Origin: Bacillus proteolyticus
GTDB taxonomy: Bacteria > Bacillota > Bacilli > Bacillales > Bacillaceae_G
Assembly: GCF_001884065.1 (NCBI RefSeq)
Contig: NZ_MACH01000127.1
Span: 78,504 to 142,503 of the forward strand
Reading direction: 5' to 3'
DNA: 64,000 nucleotides
Shown: piece by piece, positions 23,044 through 32,032 of the stretch
Position numbering within the stretch: position 1 is the stretch's first letter
How the letters are laid out: each line of letters opens with the position of its first letter
Translations under genes and position numbers: made by a program
The notes under the pieces: model-generated
Database searches by the model: none
Told to the model about the DNA's origin: nothing
The model's input: the letters and a program-made list of their open reading frames with translations, nothing else

Positions 23044-23286
23044 ATGGAGCGCATGTTTCGCGTTCTCGGCTTTTGGACTGGAATTTTCTCGGTTATGTTT
23101 TACGTAGGGGATATGCATTCGACCGCACTACTATTTTTAGGACAAACAGGATTCTTCGTACTTTTAAGTTATTTAAAATTAACAGAGCGTATGTATATAT
23201 ACGTATTCGGGGCATATTTAACCGTTTTCTTCATCGGATTTACATGGTACACAACATTTTTACTTGTCCCTGGAGCTGGGCATTAA
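23044..23286 (+). CDS. yqgY: DUF2626 membrane protein YqgY
   Basis: An 80-residue protein starting MERMFRVLGFWTGIFSVMFY, with three hydrophobic helices and the signature FLGQTGFFVLLSYLKLTERM, ending in LLVPGAGH. This is nearly the B. subtilis YqgY pattern as I recall it. GGAGGGAG lies 8 nt before the ATG. Function unknown. It stands alone with its own terminator. Confidence 0.9.
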   Translation: MERMFRVLGFWTGIFSVMFYVGDMHSTALLFLGQTGFFVLLSYLKLTERMYIYVFGAYLTVFFIGFTWYTTFLLVPGAGH

Positions 23287-23287
23287 G

Positions 23288-23312
23288 AGATGGCAAATTG
23301 CCATCTTTTTTT
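23288..23312 (+). terminator. Terminator after yqgY
   Basis: AGATGGCAA/TTGCCATCT with an immediate seven-T run. Confidence 0.9.
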
Positions 23313-23392
23313 AATTCCGTAATTCCCTAGTTGACTTATAGGTTTTATTACCTTATATTCTATATAACAGATTGGAATTAGGGGGAATCAAC

Positions 23393-24787
23393 ATGAATAC
23401 ACTGCTTGTCGGAATTAACGTTGCAGTCATGCTCATTTTAGTTGGCGTATTGTATTATATGCAACGTAAGCATGTATCTTTTAATAAACGTGTATTTACT
23501 GCTTTAGGAGTCGGAATTATCTTCGGTCTTATATTACAATTTATTTATGAGCCTACTTCTAAAGTAATTATCGACTCAAATAACTGGTTTGGTTTAATTG
23601 GTAACGGTTATGTAAAATTGCTTCAAATGATTGTTATGCCACTTATTTTAGTATCTATTATTTCAGCATTTACAAAATTACAATTAACGAAAAACCTTGG
23701 TAAAATCAGTGGTCTTATTATCGGAATTTTAATTCTTACTACAGGAATTGCCGCAGCTGTCGGTATAGCTGCAAGCGCAGGATTTGATGTATCAGCAACA
23801 GGTTTACAACAAGGTGATGCAGAATCTGCTCGTCTGAAATTAGTAGAAGAAAGATTTACTTCTATTGAAAAGACAACAATTCCAGACAAATTATTAGAAT
23901 TGTTACCTACAAATCCGTTTCTTGATTTAACAGGTGCTCGTCCAACATCAACAATTTCTGTCGTAATATTTGCAGCCTTTATCGGTATTGCCTTTATCGG
24001 TGTAAAACGAAAATATCCAGAACAAGCAGAGCTATTTAAGAAGATGCTTGATGCTGTATATGCAATCGTAATGCGTATGGTAACGTTAATTTTACGCCTT
24101 ACTCCATACGGCGTATTAGCTCTTATGGCAAAAACAGTTGCTGGTAGCGATATAAATGCTATTTTAAAGCTTGGTAACTTCGTGTTAGCGTCTTACGTAG
24201 CACTTATCGTAATGTTCGTTATTCACTTATTATTAATTGCTCTATCTGGTTTAAATCCAATTCAATATTTGAAAAAGGTGTTCCCTGTATTAACATTTGC
24301 ATTCACATCTCGCTCTAGTGCTGGTGCAATGCCATTAAATATTGAAGCACAAAAAGAAAAGCTTGGTATTTCTGAAGGAATTGCAAACTTCGCAGCTTCA
24401 TTCGGGGTATCTATCGGTCAAAACGGTTGCGCAGGTATTTACCCAGCAATGCTTGCTATGATGGTCGCTCCAACTGTAGGAATTGATCCATTACAACCAC
24501 AATTTATTTTAACTTTAATCGCTGTCGTTGCTATTAGCTCATTCGGTGTTGCCGGCGTTGGTGGCGGTGCAACATTCGCAGCATTAATCGTATTATCTAC
24601 AATGAACTTACCAATCGGTATTGTCGCTCTAGTTATCTCAGTTGAGCCATTAATCGATATGGGGCGTACAGCTCTTAACGTAAGTGGTTCTATGACAGCA
24701 GGTCTTATTTCTAGTAAATGGCTTGGAGAATTAGATCACGATACGTACAATCAAGACGAGGTAAAAACTGGTGAGATTGCTTCATAA
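23393..24787 (+). CDS. tcyP: L-cystine uptake symporter TcyP (dicarboxylate/amino acid:cation symporter)
   Basis: Sodium/proton-coupled symporter of 464 residues that brings in L-cystine, a sulfur source. It has at least eight transmembrane segments. Family signatures: NGYVKLLQMIVMPLILVSII in helix 3, the hairpin FTSRSSAGAMPLN, GQNGCAGIYPAM, and DMGRTALNVSGS near the C-terminus (Asp and Asn at the substrate site). Start 23,393 with AGGGGGA upstream. It ends in its own terminator. The name follows the DAACS members closest in length and motif (TcyP/YhcL); glutamate transport is the alternative, but the RSSAGAMP hairpin favours cystine. Confidence 0.85.
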   Translation: MNTLLVGINVAVMLILVGVLYYMQRKHVSFNKRVFTALGVGIIFGLILQFIYEPTSKVIIDSNNWFGLIGNGYVKLLQMIVMPLILVSIISAFTKLQLTKNLGKISGLIIGILILTTGIAAAVGIAASAGFDVSATGLQQGDAESARLKLVEERFTSIEKTTIPDKLLELLPTNPFLDLTGARPTSTISVVIFAAFIGIAFIGVKRKYPEQAELFKKMLDAVYAIVMRMVTLILRLTPYGVLALMAKTVAGSDINAILKLGNFVLASYVALIVMFVIHLLLIALSGLNPIQYLKKVFPVLTFAFTSRSSAGAMPLNIEAQKEKLGISEGIANFAASFGVSIGQNGCAGIYPAMLAMMVAPTVGIDPLQPQFILTLIAVVAISSFGVAGVGGGATFAALIVLSTMNLPIGIVALVISVEPLIDMGRTALNVSGSMTAGLISSKWLGELDHDTYNQDEVKTGEIAS

Positions 24788-24830
24788 TAAAAAAGGACGC
24801 TAACAATTTATACTGTTAGCGTCTTTTTTA
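24788..24830 (+). terminator. Terminator after tcyP
   Basis: GACGCTAACA/TGTTAGCGTC, 8-nt loop, six T. Confidence 0.93.
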
Positions 24831-24867
24831 TTATGTTCCATCTCTATACATCTTATCTTGAAAATTA

Positions 24868-25260
24868 TCACTCCAAGTATTCTTCTAGTTGCTCTTTTAA
24901 CTCTTCCTCAATCTCATAATAAGATTCATCAACAAGTTCCCCTATTTTCTTACTCCCCAAAATCCTCGATTGAATTGGCATTCCTAAAAAAATATTTTCG
25001 CATTTCCAAATTGGAATATTATAAAATCCAATCATCTCTTTTTCTTCATCTAATATAGCTATGGCAACTGATGAATAATAACCCACCTCAAAAGGATGCT
25101 CTTTATCTTTAACAAGTTCCATAGATAGTTCCATGTTTTTCTCTATGTATAAATATGAATACTCTTTAAAAAGTTCAAGTGATATTCGCTCTATTTCATT
25201 CTCCATACATTGAATCTTCTCTTTCAACTCCAATGTAAGCTCCTGTGCTTTATATTTCAT
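24868..25260 (-). CDS. Hypothetical protein, 130 aa
   Basis: Acidic soluble protein beginning MKYKAQELTLELKEKIQCME. The N-terminal helix is followed by a beta-rich middle (FEVGYYSSVAIAILDEEKEMIGFYNIPIW) and a very acidic C-terminal helix (ESYYEIEEELKEQLEEYLE). AAGGAGG is 5 nt before the ATG at 25,260, so the longer frame is ignored. The style resembles small immunity-type or SMI1-like proteins, but no toxin gene is adjacent. Not recognised. Confidence 0.7.
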   Translation of the reverse strand: MKYKAQELTLELKEKIQCMENEIERISLELFKEYSYLYIEKNMELSMELVKDKEHPFEVGYYSSVAIAILDEEKEMIGFYNIPIWKCENIFLGMPIQSRILGSKKIGELVDESYYEIEEELKEQLEEYLE

Positions 25261-25348
25261 TTCCGCCTCCTTAAACGTAGAAAAAGAGAATACAATAACA
25301 TATTCTCTTTTTCTCAAATATATTTCATTATCTCACAGCCCGTCCCTT

Positions 25349-25564
25349 TCACAAATAACCATTTTGCTCGCACCATGTATGAAATTGTCCTACGTCTACT
25401 CCAACTAACACGATATCCTTTAGCTCTACATCAATACTTTGTTCTCCAATTACAATAGCAAAGTGGGATTCTAATTGTTTTTCGCTTTTCTTTACAGTTC
25501 CAATTCGGTTCCGATACGGTCCGTCTTTTATATATGCTTTTTGTCCTACAATATCAAAGTTCAA
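25349..25564 (-). CDS. Small KOW-like protein, 71 aa, TTG start
   Basis: Begins (M)NFDIVGQKAYIKDGPYRNRI followed by GTVKK. The segment GQKAYIKDGPYRNRIGTV looks like a KOW/SH3-type nucleic-acid or protein-binding strand set; the rest is beta-rich and ends FHTWCEQNGYL. The start is TTG 25,564 with GAGGTGAG 4 nt upstream. Function unknown; no link to neighbours is obvious. Confidence 0.65.
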   Translation of the reverse strand: MNFDIVGQKAYIKDGPYRNRIGTVKKSEKQLESHFAIVIGEQSIDVELKDIVLVGVDVGQFHTWCEQNGYL

Positions 25565-25747
25565 GATTCTCACCTCTTTTACTGCGCTCAAATTGGAAAT
25601 ACAATCTCCACCTCGAAAAATTTCCTTTCATTGCACTATTTCTCTATATATATGACGAAACAATAAAAGAGTCCTTCCTTCTTTACAATTATTTTTTCTT
25701 TGTTTCATTTTTATGATTGAAACGTAAAGTTTATAATAAAATACACT

Positions 25748-25783
25748 TGGAAGCGCTTTCTGTGTAATTTTTTATGTTATAAT
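25748..25783 (+). promoter_or_regulatory. Promoter region with cre-like site
   Basis: TGGAAGCGCTTTCT at 25,748-25,761 matches the CcpA operator at 12 of 14 positions. TATAAT lies at 25,778-25,783. Likely the promoter of the 25,817 gene; the -35 is weak. Confidence 0.45.
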
Positions 25784-25816
25784 ATAAAAGTAGAACTTCG
25801 TAAAGAGGGTTAAAAA

Positions 25817-26128
25817 ATGAATACAAACATGATTAAAAAAGTAATTGAAGCATTAAAAGTATATGGCTTTCAGGATGTATCATTCTGTGAAGAAACGAAG
25901 CAATTCTTATTTCATAACGAAACCGATATTATGAGCGGCTATGCAAAAATAACATATAGTAGTCAATTCGAAAAATTTAACGTGCAAATTCATCCAATTG
26001 AAACACATCACCAAGCAGAGTTACAAGAGGTTGAAAGACATATACAAGCTTGCATACGAAAAGTAGAGTATTTAAATGCACTTCTTACTGGACAAACAAA
26101 GCTAGATGATAAAATTATTATTATGTAA
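25817..26128 (+). CDS. Hypothetical protein, 103 aa
   Basis: Small soluble protein, start MNTNMIKKVIEALKVYGFQD; helical at both ends with a beta hairpin in the middle (FLFHNETDIMSGYAKITYSS). The C-terminal helix is rich in Gln, Glu and His. AGAGGG lies 10 nt before the ATG. Followed by a terminator. Not recognised. Confidence 0.75.
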   Translation: MNTNMIKKVIEALKVYGFQDVSFCEETKQFLFHNETDIMSGYAKITYSSQFEKFNVQIHPIETHHQAELQEVERHIQACIRKVEYLNALLTGQTKLDDKIIIM

Positions 26129-26162
26129 AAAAAAGAACGTGATATCCTCACGTTCTTTTTTC
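26128..26162. terminator. Bidirectional terminator
   Basis: AAAGAACGTGA/TCACGTTCTTT with A- and T-runs on the two sides; serves the converging genes. Confidence 0.92.
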
Positions 26163-26163
26163 A

Positions 26164-26652
26164 TTATACGTTCATCTTTTCCTTCAGTTGTAATCCTGTA
26201 ATGGATTCTAATACATCCATCGCTTCTCCAAACGTCATATCAAAAATCGTCTTATCCTCTATGTATGGAAACTGTCTGAAACGCTTTTCTAACATCTTCA
26301 CAGCATCTGATGTAAAGTTTGCACTATCAACACCAAATTCTGTTTCAAGAAGTACGATCCAATCTAACACATGAAAACCTAATCCATTTACGAATGAAAT
26401 CAGCTTTTCTTCTGGCTGTGAAGCTAAGAATACGTATCGCTCCATCTCACTGAACAATTCTTCGCCTAAAACTTCTGCTAATTCATCATCATGTTCGCGT
26501 TCAATAATCTCTTCATATCCGTAATCATCAGTAAGCTCTTCCACTTCTTCACTATCTGCAAAAAGCAATTGGCTAAGAAGCGCACCTTTCTTAAATTCAC
26601 TGTTTTGTACAACTTCTAAAAAACTTGTTTCCCATCCATTTTCTAATTTCAT
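26164..26652 (-). CDS. Hypothetical acidic protein, 162 aa
   Basis: Begins MKLENGWETSFLEVVQNSEF; very acidic in the middle (DSEEVEELTDDYGYEEIIER). It has a helical core (YVFLASQPEEKLISFVNGLG, ANFTSDAVKMLEKRFRQFPY) and ends in GLQLKEKMNV. Start at 26,652 with AAGGAG, the longer frame having no such site. No membrane segment. Not recognised. Confidence 0.72.
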   Translation of the reverse strand: MKLENGWETSFLEVVQNSEFKKGALLSQLLFADSEEVEELTDDYGYEEIIEREHDDELAEVLGEELFSEMERYVFLASQPEEKLISFVNGLGFHVLDWIVLLETEFGVDSANFTSDAVKMLEKRFRQFPYIEDKTIFDMTFGEAMDVLESITGLQLKEKMNV

Positions 26653-26730
26653 ATGTATAACTCCTTTATATACTTTACTTATCATCACTGTACCCAAAAG
26701 ATCACTTTTATAACCTTTAGGTAATTACTA

Positions 26731-27105
26731 TTATTCCATATACTTCATAACATAAGATGCAAACTCGGCTGCATCTCCTTCAAAAATATTTATCTCCGGT
26801 AAATGATAAAACGTTGTTTGCAGCGGGTTTCCTTCATGATATACATATATCTTTTTCTCTAACGCAATCGCCATTCCAAACTCTGTATGACTTCCATTTC
26901 CGCCATCTAATATAAGTAAAAAGACATCTGCTTCTCGAATCGCTTTTTGTTCTTCTTCACCAATTTTTTGCAATTGTTCTCTATTAGTTGCTCTTTCATT
27001 TTTCGTCCAATCATATGTATGATGCCATCCTTCTTCTTTCAACTGGCTTGATACGAAACGTACAAGATGCTTATTTTGAAATCCCGAGGCAATATAAAAT
27101 TTCAT
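26731..27105 (-). CDS. Nucleoside 2-deoxyribosyltransferase-like protein
   Basis: A 124-residue alpha/beta protein. MKFYIASGFQNKHLVRF at the N-terminus, EADVFLLILDGGNGSHTEFGMAIAL in the middle (the Asp and the G-x-H/T-E-F-G-x-A signature of the family, with Glu as the likely catalytic residue), and KKIYVYHEG after it. Such enzymes exchange bases on deoxynucleosides, or act as relatives such as DNPH1 that hydrolyse deoxynucleoside 5'-monophosphates. The substrate here is not determined. Monocistronic between two hypothetical genes. Confidence 0.8.
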   Translation of the reverse strand: MKFYIASGFQNKHLVRFVSSQLKEEGWHHTYDWTKNERATNREQLQKIGEEEQKAIREADVFLLILDGGNGSHTEFGMAIALEKKIYVYHEGNPLQTTFYHLPEINIFEGDAAEFASYVMKYME

Positions 27106-27183
27106 TTATGTCCACCCTTTAAATACGTATGGGGAAACTCCTTTTTAGCGTTAATGGTTGTAGAAATAATTAAGGAAGACCGC

Positions 27184-27230
27184 AAAAAAAATCCCCATCT
27201 TTAGAACTTATTTGCGTTTAAATGATGGGG
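27184..27230 (-). terminator. Terminator overlapping the end of the 27,201 gene
   Basis: CCCCATC/GATGGGG with a 24-nt loop, followed on the minus strand by eight T. Confidence 0.65.
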
Positions 27231-27422
27231 TGCTTCATGGTCTTCTTTTATTTTTTGTTTTTTATAACTTTCATCAGCTAACATTTCTAATTCAGCTGTT
27301 ATCTCTGATTTTTCAAGCTCTCGTTCTTGTGAAAATTTCCGTGAAATATAAACAATAACACTACCAACGTACAACACAAAGCATATAATAAGTGCAGTAT
27401 TTTCATAGAGACTTAGCTCCAA
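27201..27422 (-). CDS. Small single-pass membrane protein, 73 aa
   Basis: One N-terminal hydrophobic helix (ALIICFVLYVGSVIVYI) followed by a charged helical tail with Lys, Glu and Gln, ending HHLNANKF. The start is probably TTG 27,422, with TAGGAG about 8 nt upstream; upstream in-frame starts lack a site. Function unknown. Confidence 0.6.
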   Translation of the reverse strand: MELSLYENTALIICFVLYVGSVIVYISRKFSQERELEKSEITAELEMLADESYKKQKIKEDHEAPHHLNANKF

Positions 27423-27534
27423 CACAGTCACTCCTAATCCATTCGTATTTTCACGCTTAATCAATTGGAATTTCCCTACTAACCATTTGTTATTGTAACA
27501 TAAATATATCAATTCTTGGAATCTTTCATCCTAT

Positions 27535-27564
27535 TAAAAAAGGCATGATTATATAATCATGCCT
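27535..27564 (-). terminator. Terminator of murG
   Basis: Minus strand: AGGCATGATTA and its complement with a 2-nt loop, then six T. Overlaps the murG stop. Confidence 0.9.
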
Positions 27565-28615
27565 CTGAAATATGTTGAATGATAGTTTTAATTGCTTCTT
27601 TTCCATTATATTTTTTTAATGCTGTTTTATACGTCTCATTATTATGAGATAGCTCCTCTATATGCTTTATAAGCGCGTTCACCGTTACATCCTCTTCATA
27701 TAATACCGATGCATACCCTTGTCTTTTAAAGGATTCCGCATTTAAAATTTGGTCTCCACGGCTTGCAAATTTCGATAACGGAATTAAAACCATTGGCTTT
27801 TGCAATGTTAAAAACTCAAAAATTGCATTGGAACCCGCACGCGAAATAACAAAATCTGTTGCCGCTAATATGTCTGGCAACTCCCCATGTACATATTCAA
27901 ACTGTCTATATCCTTCTTTATTTTGTAAACTTTCATCGAGATTACCTTTTCCGCAGAGATGAACAATTTGATACTTTTTAAGAAGTTCTGACAACGCCTC
28001 TCGAACTGTTTCATTAATTTTCTTCGCGCCTAAACTTCCTCCCATGATCGTAATAACCGGCTTTTTACGTGAAAACCCTAGAAACTCTAAACCTCTTTCA
28101 CGATTTCCGCTTACTACGTCTTCACGTACAGGCGATCCTGTATATACTACTTTCTCTTTTGGTAAGTGCTTCGCAGCTTCTTCAAATGTAACAAATATTT
28201 TCGAGGCAAAACGGAGCGCAATTTTATTTGCTAGTCCAGGTGTCATATCAGATTCATGTAGTAAAACTGGCACCCTATTTAACCATCCCCCAATTACGAC
28301 TGGTACAGATACGAAACCACCTTTTGAAAAAATAACATCCGGTTTTAGTTTACGAATTGTTACATACGCATCCATAACACCCTTCATTACGAGAAAAGGA
28401 TCTTTTATATTTTTCAAATCAAAATAACGACGTAGCTTCCCGCTTGCAATACTATAGTAAGGTATTCCTTCTTTTTCTATAATCGTTTTCTCAATCCCTT
28501 GATGAGAACCAATATAAGAGATATCCCAGTTCTGCTTTTGTAAATGTGGAATAATGGCTAAATTAGGTGTTACATGCCCTGCCGAACCGCCACCTGTAAA
28601 GACTATTTTTTTCAT
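27557..28615 (-). CDS. murG: UDP-GlcNAc:undecaprenyl-PP-MurNAc-pentapeptide GlcNAc transferase (MurG-type)
   Basis: Adds GlcNAc to lipid I to make lipid II at the inner face of the membrane. The protein is 352 residues. N-terminal [14 protein letters not shown] (the MurG G-loop 1), [11 protein letters not shown] (G-loop 2), [12 protein letters not shown], and a C-terminal GT-B half with [11 protein letters not shown] (G-loop 3) and [10 protein letters not shown] with the Glu that binds UDP-ribose. This is the stand-alone copy, outside the dcw cluster; B. cereus group genomes have, to my memory, a second MurG there. Gene is monocistronic, divergent signals are weak. Intact. Confidence 0.93.
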   Translation of the reverse strand: MKKIVFTGGGSAGHVTPNLAIIPHLQKQNWDISYIGSHQGIEKTIIEKEGIPYYSIASGKLRRYFDLKNIKDPFLVMKGVMDAYVTIRKLKPDVIFSKGGFVSVPVVIGGWLNRVPVLLHESDMTPGLANKIALRFASKIFVTFEEAAKHLPKEKVVYTGSPVREDVVSGNRERGLEFLGFSRKKPVITIMGGSLGAKKINETVREALSELLKKYQIVHLCGKGNLDESLQNKEGYRQFEYVHGELPDILAATDFVISRAGSNAIFEFLTLQKPMVLIPLSKFASRGDQILNAESFKRQGYASVLYEEDVTVNALIKHIEELSHNNETYKTALKKYNGKEAIKTIIQHISEA

Positions 28616-28633
28616 ACGTCTCCCCCTTCTACA

Positions 28634-31600
28634 CTATAGTACACTAAAATACCTTGCCTCAGGGTGAGAAAATACCATAGCCGTTACAGACGCTTCTGGC
28701 TCCATCATAAATCCTTCTGTTAATGAAATACCTATTTCTTCTGGATGAATTAAGCGAAACAATTTTTCCTGGTCAGCAAGTTCTGGACATGCTGGATAAC
28801 CAAATGACACGCGAATGCCTCTATATTTTGTACGGAAACGTTCTTCCATCGTCAGTTCAGGTGAGTCTGGAATGCCCCAACGATCACGAATGAGCATATG
28901 TGTTTTTTCAGCAAGTCCTTCTGCTAATTCAAGCGCTAACGATTGAATGGCATGACTGCGTAAATAATCACCCTTCGCCTTCCACTCTTCAGCGATGTCC
29001 CGAACTCCTTCCCCAACAGTAACAGATAAGAAAGCAACATAATCCATTTCATCTCCAATCGGCCGTAAATAATCACCTAAAGTACGGTATGGGGCCTTTC
29101 CTTGTCTAGGGAATGTGAAACGCTCTATAATACGCGTATGATCTTCTGGATCATATATTACAATGTTTTGTCCGTCGCTTTGCGCTGAGAAAAATTGATA
29201 CACTGCTTTCGGGCGTAACCAAGATTGTCCTTCTTGTAATAATTCATCGATTAAATCATTTAATTCGTGCGCTCTTCTATCTCCTTCTTTCAGGAGTTTT
29301 TTTACATTTCCTTTTAATCCGAGATGATGTCCAAGTAGCATTTGTCTATTTAAAAACGGCGCGAGATGTGCAACTGGAATATCGCGTAATACAATTCGTT
29401 TTGTTGAATCAGGTATCATAACCTCCGCCTTCGGTAATGGCTCAATTACTGCTGGAATTTCCACTTGTTTCTCTTCTTTTTTAACGATATGAAGATGACG
29501 TTCTTTTTTATCCTGTTTCATCTTCTCACGTTCTTCTTCTTTTTGAAGCTTATTAATAATATCAAGCCCCGTCATCGCATCACTCGCATAGCATACGAGC
29601 CCTTTATATGATGGAGAAATACGATTATCTGTAAATTTTCTCGTTAGCGCTGCACCACCGACAACGATTGGAATATCAATATTTGCCGCTTTTAAATCTT
29701 CAGCTGTTGTTACCATTTGTTGGGCTGATTTTACTAACAAACCAGAAAGACCAATAATATCAGGCTTCTTCTCTTGTACTTCTTGAACAATTCGATCCGA
29801 ACGAACATTAATCCCTAAATTAATAATTTCATATCCGTTATTTGATAAAATAATTTCAACGAGATTTTTCCCAATATCATGTACGTCACCTTTTACAGTC
29901 GCTAATAATACTTTCCCTTTTTTCGCGCTATCACTAGACTCCATATGTGGCTCTAAATAACTTACGGCAGCTTTCATACTTTCAGCACTTTGCAATACTT
30001 CAGCAACGATAAGTTCATTACCATTAAATAATCGCCCCACCTCGTCCATTCCTGTCATAAGTGGACCATTAATAATATCAAGAGGTTTTCGTCCTTCTGT
30101 AAGCGCGAGACTTAAATCTTCATGTAATCCTTGCTTCGTACCTTCTACAATATAATTTGCTAATCGTTCATCAAGCGTTAGTGTTTCTTGTATAACGACA
30201 TCTTTCTTTTTAGCAACACGATAAAAGTTTGTAAATTCTTCTAATGTCTCTTTCGTCGTTTCAAATAATAATGCATCTGCAAGACGTTTTTCTTCCTCTG
30301 GAATTGACGCATAGCGCTCCAATTTTTCCGTATTGACAATCGCATAGTCTAATCCCGCTTTCGTTGCATGATATAGAAAGACCGAATTTAATACTTCACG
30401 GCCCGCCGGCGGTAAACCAAATGATATATTACTCACCCCTAAAATTGTTAAACATTCTGGTAACGCTTCTTTAATAAGACGAATTCCTTCTATAGTCGCT
30501 GCCGCTGAGCCTATATATTCTTCATCACCTGTCCCTACAGGAAACACAAGCGCATCAAAAATAATATCAGATGGACGTATACCATACTTCGTCGTTAGTA
30601 ACTCATAGCTTCTTTTAGCAATTTCTATCTTTCTTTCTGCACTAACTGCCATACCATCTTCATCAATTGTCCCTACAACTATAGCAGCACCGTATTTCCG
30701 AAGAAGAGGTGTCACTTTTTCAAACCGTTCTTCTCCATCTTCTAAATTAATAGAATTGATAACACCTTTTCCTTGAATATAAGTTAGAGCTCTTGCCATA
30801 ACATTTTCATCTGTTGAATCAATCATAATCGGTACTTTTAATACTTTCGTAACTTCTGCCAAGAATCTTTCCATATCTTCTATTTCATCACGGTCAGGGT
30901 CTGCCATACAAATATCAATAATATGAGCATTCTTCTTCACTTGCGCTCTTGCCACTTCAGCTGCCTCTTCAAATTTCCCTTCTGCTACTAATCTTTTAAA
31001 CTTGCGTGATCCAATTACGTTCGTCCTTTCTCCAACAAATAACGGTCTCATAGAATCATCATATTGCAACGCCTCTAATCCACTAACTCCATGCCCTTCT
31101 CGTTCATGTTGTTCACGTGGCTTAAGAGATGCTAACGCGGATTTCATTGCACTTATATGTTCTGGTGTTGTACCACAACAACCACCAATAATATTAACCC
31201 AACCTTCTTCGGCAAATCGCTTTACTTTTTCCGCGAGAGAAGATGGAGATTCATGATAGTGTCCATCTTCATCAGGAAGACCTGCATTTGGATAACAAGA
31301 AATATAACACTCCGATAAATCAGATAAGGAACGAATATGTTCCCTCATAAATTCCGGACCAGTCGCACAGTTTAATCCAACCGATAATGGCTTCATATGC
31401 TCTATCGATAAATAAAAGGCTTCTATCGTTTGCCCCGCTAAAGTCGTTCCCATCGGTTCAATCGTTCCAGAAATCATAATAGGAACCGTTTTATTTAGTT
31501 CATCAAAAGCTGCTTGAATTCCAATATACGCAGCTTTCACATTACGCATATCTTGACTCGTCTCCACAAGTAGTACATCAATTTCGCCCTTCAATAACCC

Positions 31601-32032
31601 TCTCGCCTGCCTTGTATAGGCTTCAATCAGTTCCTCAAATGTAACTCCTCCTGTAACACTAATCGCTTTCGTTGTCGGCCCCATCGCACCTGCAACATAT
31701 ACTTCCTTCCCGCTTTCTTTAACAGCTTGCTTCGCCAATAGTGCTGCCTTTTCATTTAGTTCTTCATCTAAATGAGACAACTCATAATCACTTAATACAA
31801 TATTCGTCGCACCAAATGTATTTGTTTCAATGATGTCAGCTCCAGCTTCAATATAAGCTTTATGAATCTTTAAAATAACATCTGGCCTTGTTTCTACTAA
31901 ATATTCATTACACCCTTCGTACTCTTCTCCTCCGAAATCTTCCACAGTTAAGTCCTCTTGCTGTATCATCGTCCCCATTGCACCATCTAATATTAGAATG
32001 CTATTTTGTAATCTTTCTTCTATACACTTCAT
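28634..32032 (-). CDS. metH: Cobalamin-dependent methionine synthase
   Basis: Transfers methyl from 5-methyl-THF through cob(I)alamin to homocysteine. About 1,132 residues, four modules in order: homocysteine-binding (1-320; zinc ligands in GLNCATGP and GGCCGTTPEH), pterin-binding (about 325-600; GERTNVIGSRKF), cobalamin cap and Rossmann (about 640-880; DVHDIGKNLVEI is the base-off His loop), and the SAM/flavodoxin-reactivation domain (about 890-1,132; GYPACPELADQ). The ATG at 32,032 shares its A with the TGA of the upstream gene yitJ, so translation is coupled. The two form one transcript behind the SAM riboswitch at 33,888-34,047. Confidence 0.96.
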   Translation of the reverse strand: MKCIEERLQNSILILDGAMGTMIQQEDLTVEDFGGEEYEGCNEYLVETRPDVILKIHKAYIEAGADIIETNTFGATNIVLSDYELSHLDEELNEKAALLAKQAVKESGKEVYVAGAMGPTTKAISVTGGVTFEELIEAYTRQARGLLKGEIDVLLVETSQDMRNVKAAYIGIQAAFDELNKTVPIMISGTIEPMGTTLAGQTIEAFYLSIEHMKPLSVGLNCATGPEFMREHIRSLSDLSECYISCYPNAGLPDEDGHYHESPSSLAEKVKRFAEEGWVNIIGGCCGTTPEHISAMKSALASLKPREQHEREGHGVSGLEALQYDDSMRPLFVGERTNVIGSRKFKRLVAEGKFEEAAEVARAQVKKNAHIIDICMADPDRDEIEDMERFLAEVTKVLKVPIMIDSTDENVMARALTYIQGKGVINSINLEDGEERFEKVTPLLRKYGAAIVVGTIDEDGMAVSAERKIEIAKRSYELLTTKYGIRPSDIIFDALVFPVGTGDEEYIGSAAATIEGIRLIKEALPECLTILGVSNISFGLPPAGREVLNSVFLYHATKAGLDYAIVNTEKLERYASIPEEEKRLADALLFETTKETLEEFTNFYRVAKKKDVVIQETLTLDERLANYIVEGTKQGLHEDLSLALTEGRKPLDIINGPLMTGMDEVGRLFNGNELIVAEVLQSAESMKAAVSYLEPHMESSDSAKKGKVLLATVKGDVHDIGKNLVEIILSNNGYEIINLGINVRSDRIVQEVQEKKPDIIGLSGLLVKSAQQMVTTAEDLKAANIDIPIVVGGAALTRKFTDNRISPSYKGLVCYASDAMTGLDIINKLQKEEEREKMKQDKKERHLHIVKKEEKQVEIPAVIEPLPKAEVMIPDSTKRIVLRDIPVAHLAPFLNRQMLLGHHLGLKGNVKKLLKEGDRRAHELNDLIDELLQEGQSWLRPKAVYQFFSAQSDGQNIVIYDPEDHTRIIERFTFPRQGKAPYRTLGDYLRPIGDEMDYVAFLSVTVGEGVRDIAEEWKAKGDYLRSHAIQSLALELAEGLAEKTHMLIRDRWGIPDSPELTMEERFRTKYRGIRVSFGYPACPELADQEKLFRLIHPEEIGISLTEGFMMEPEASVTAMVFSHPEARYFSVL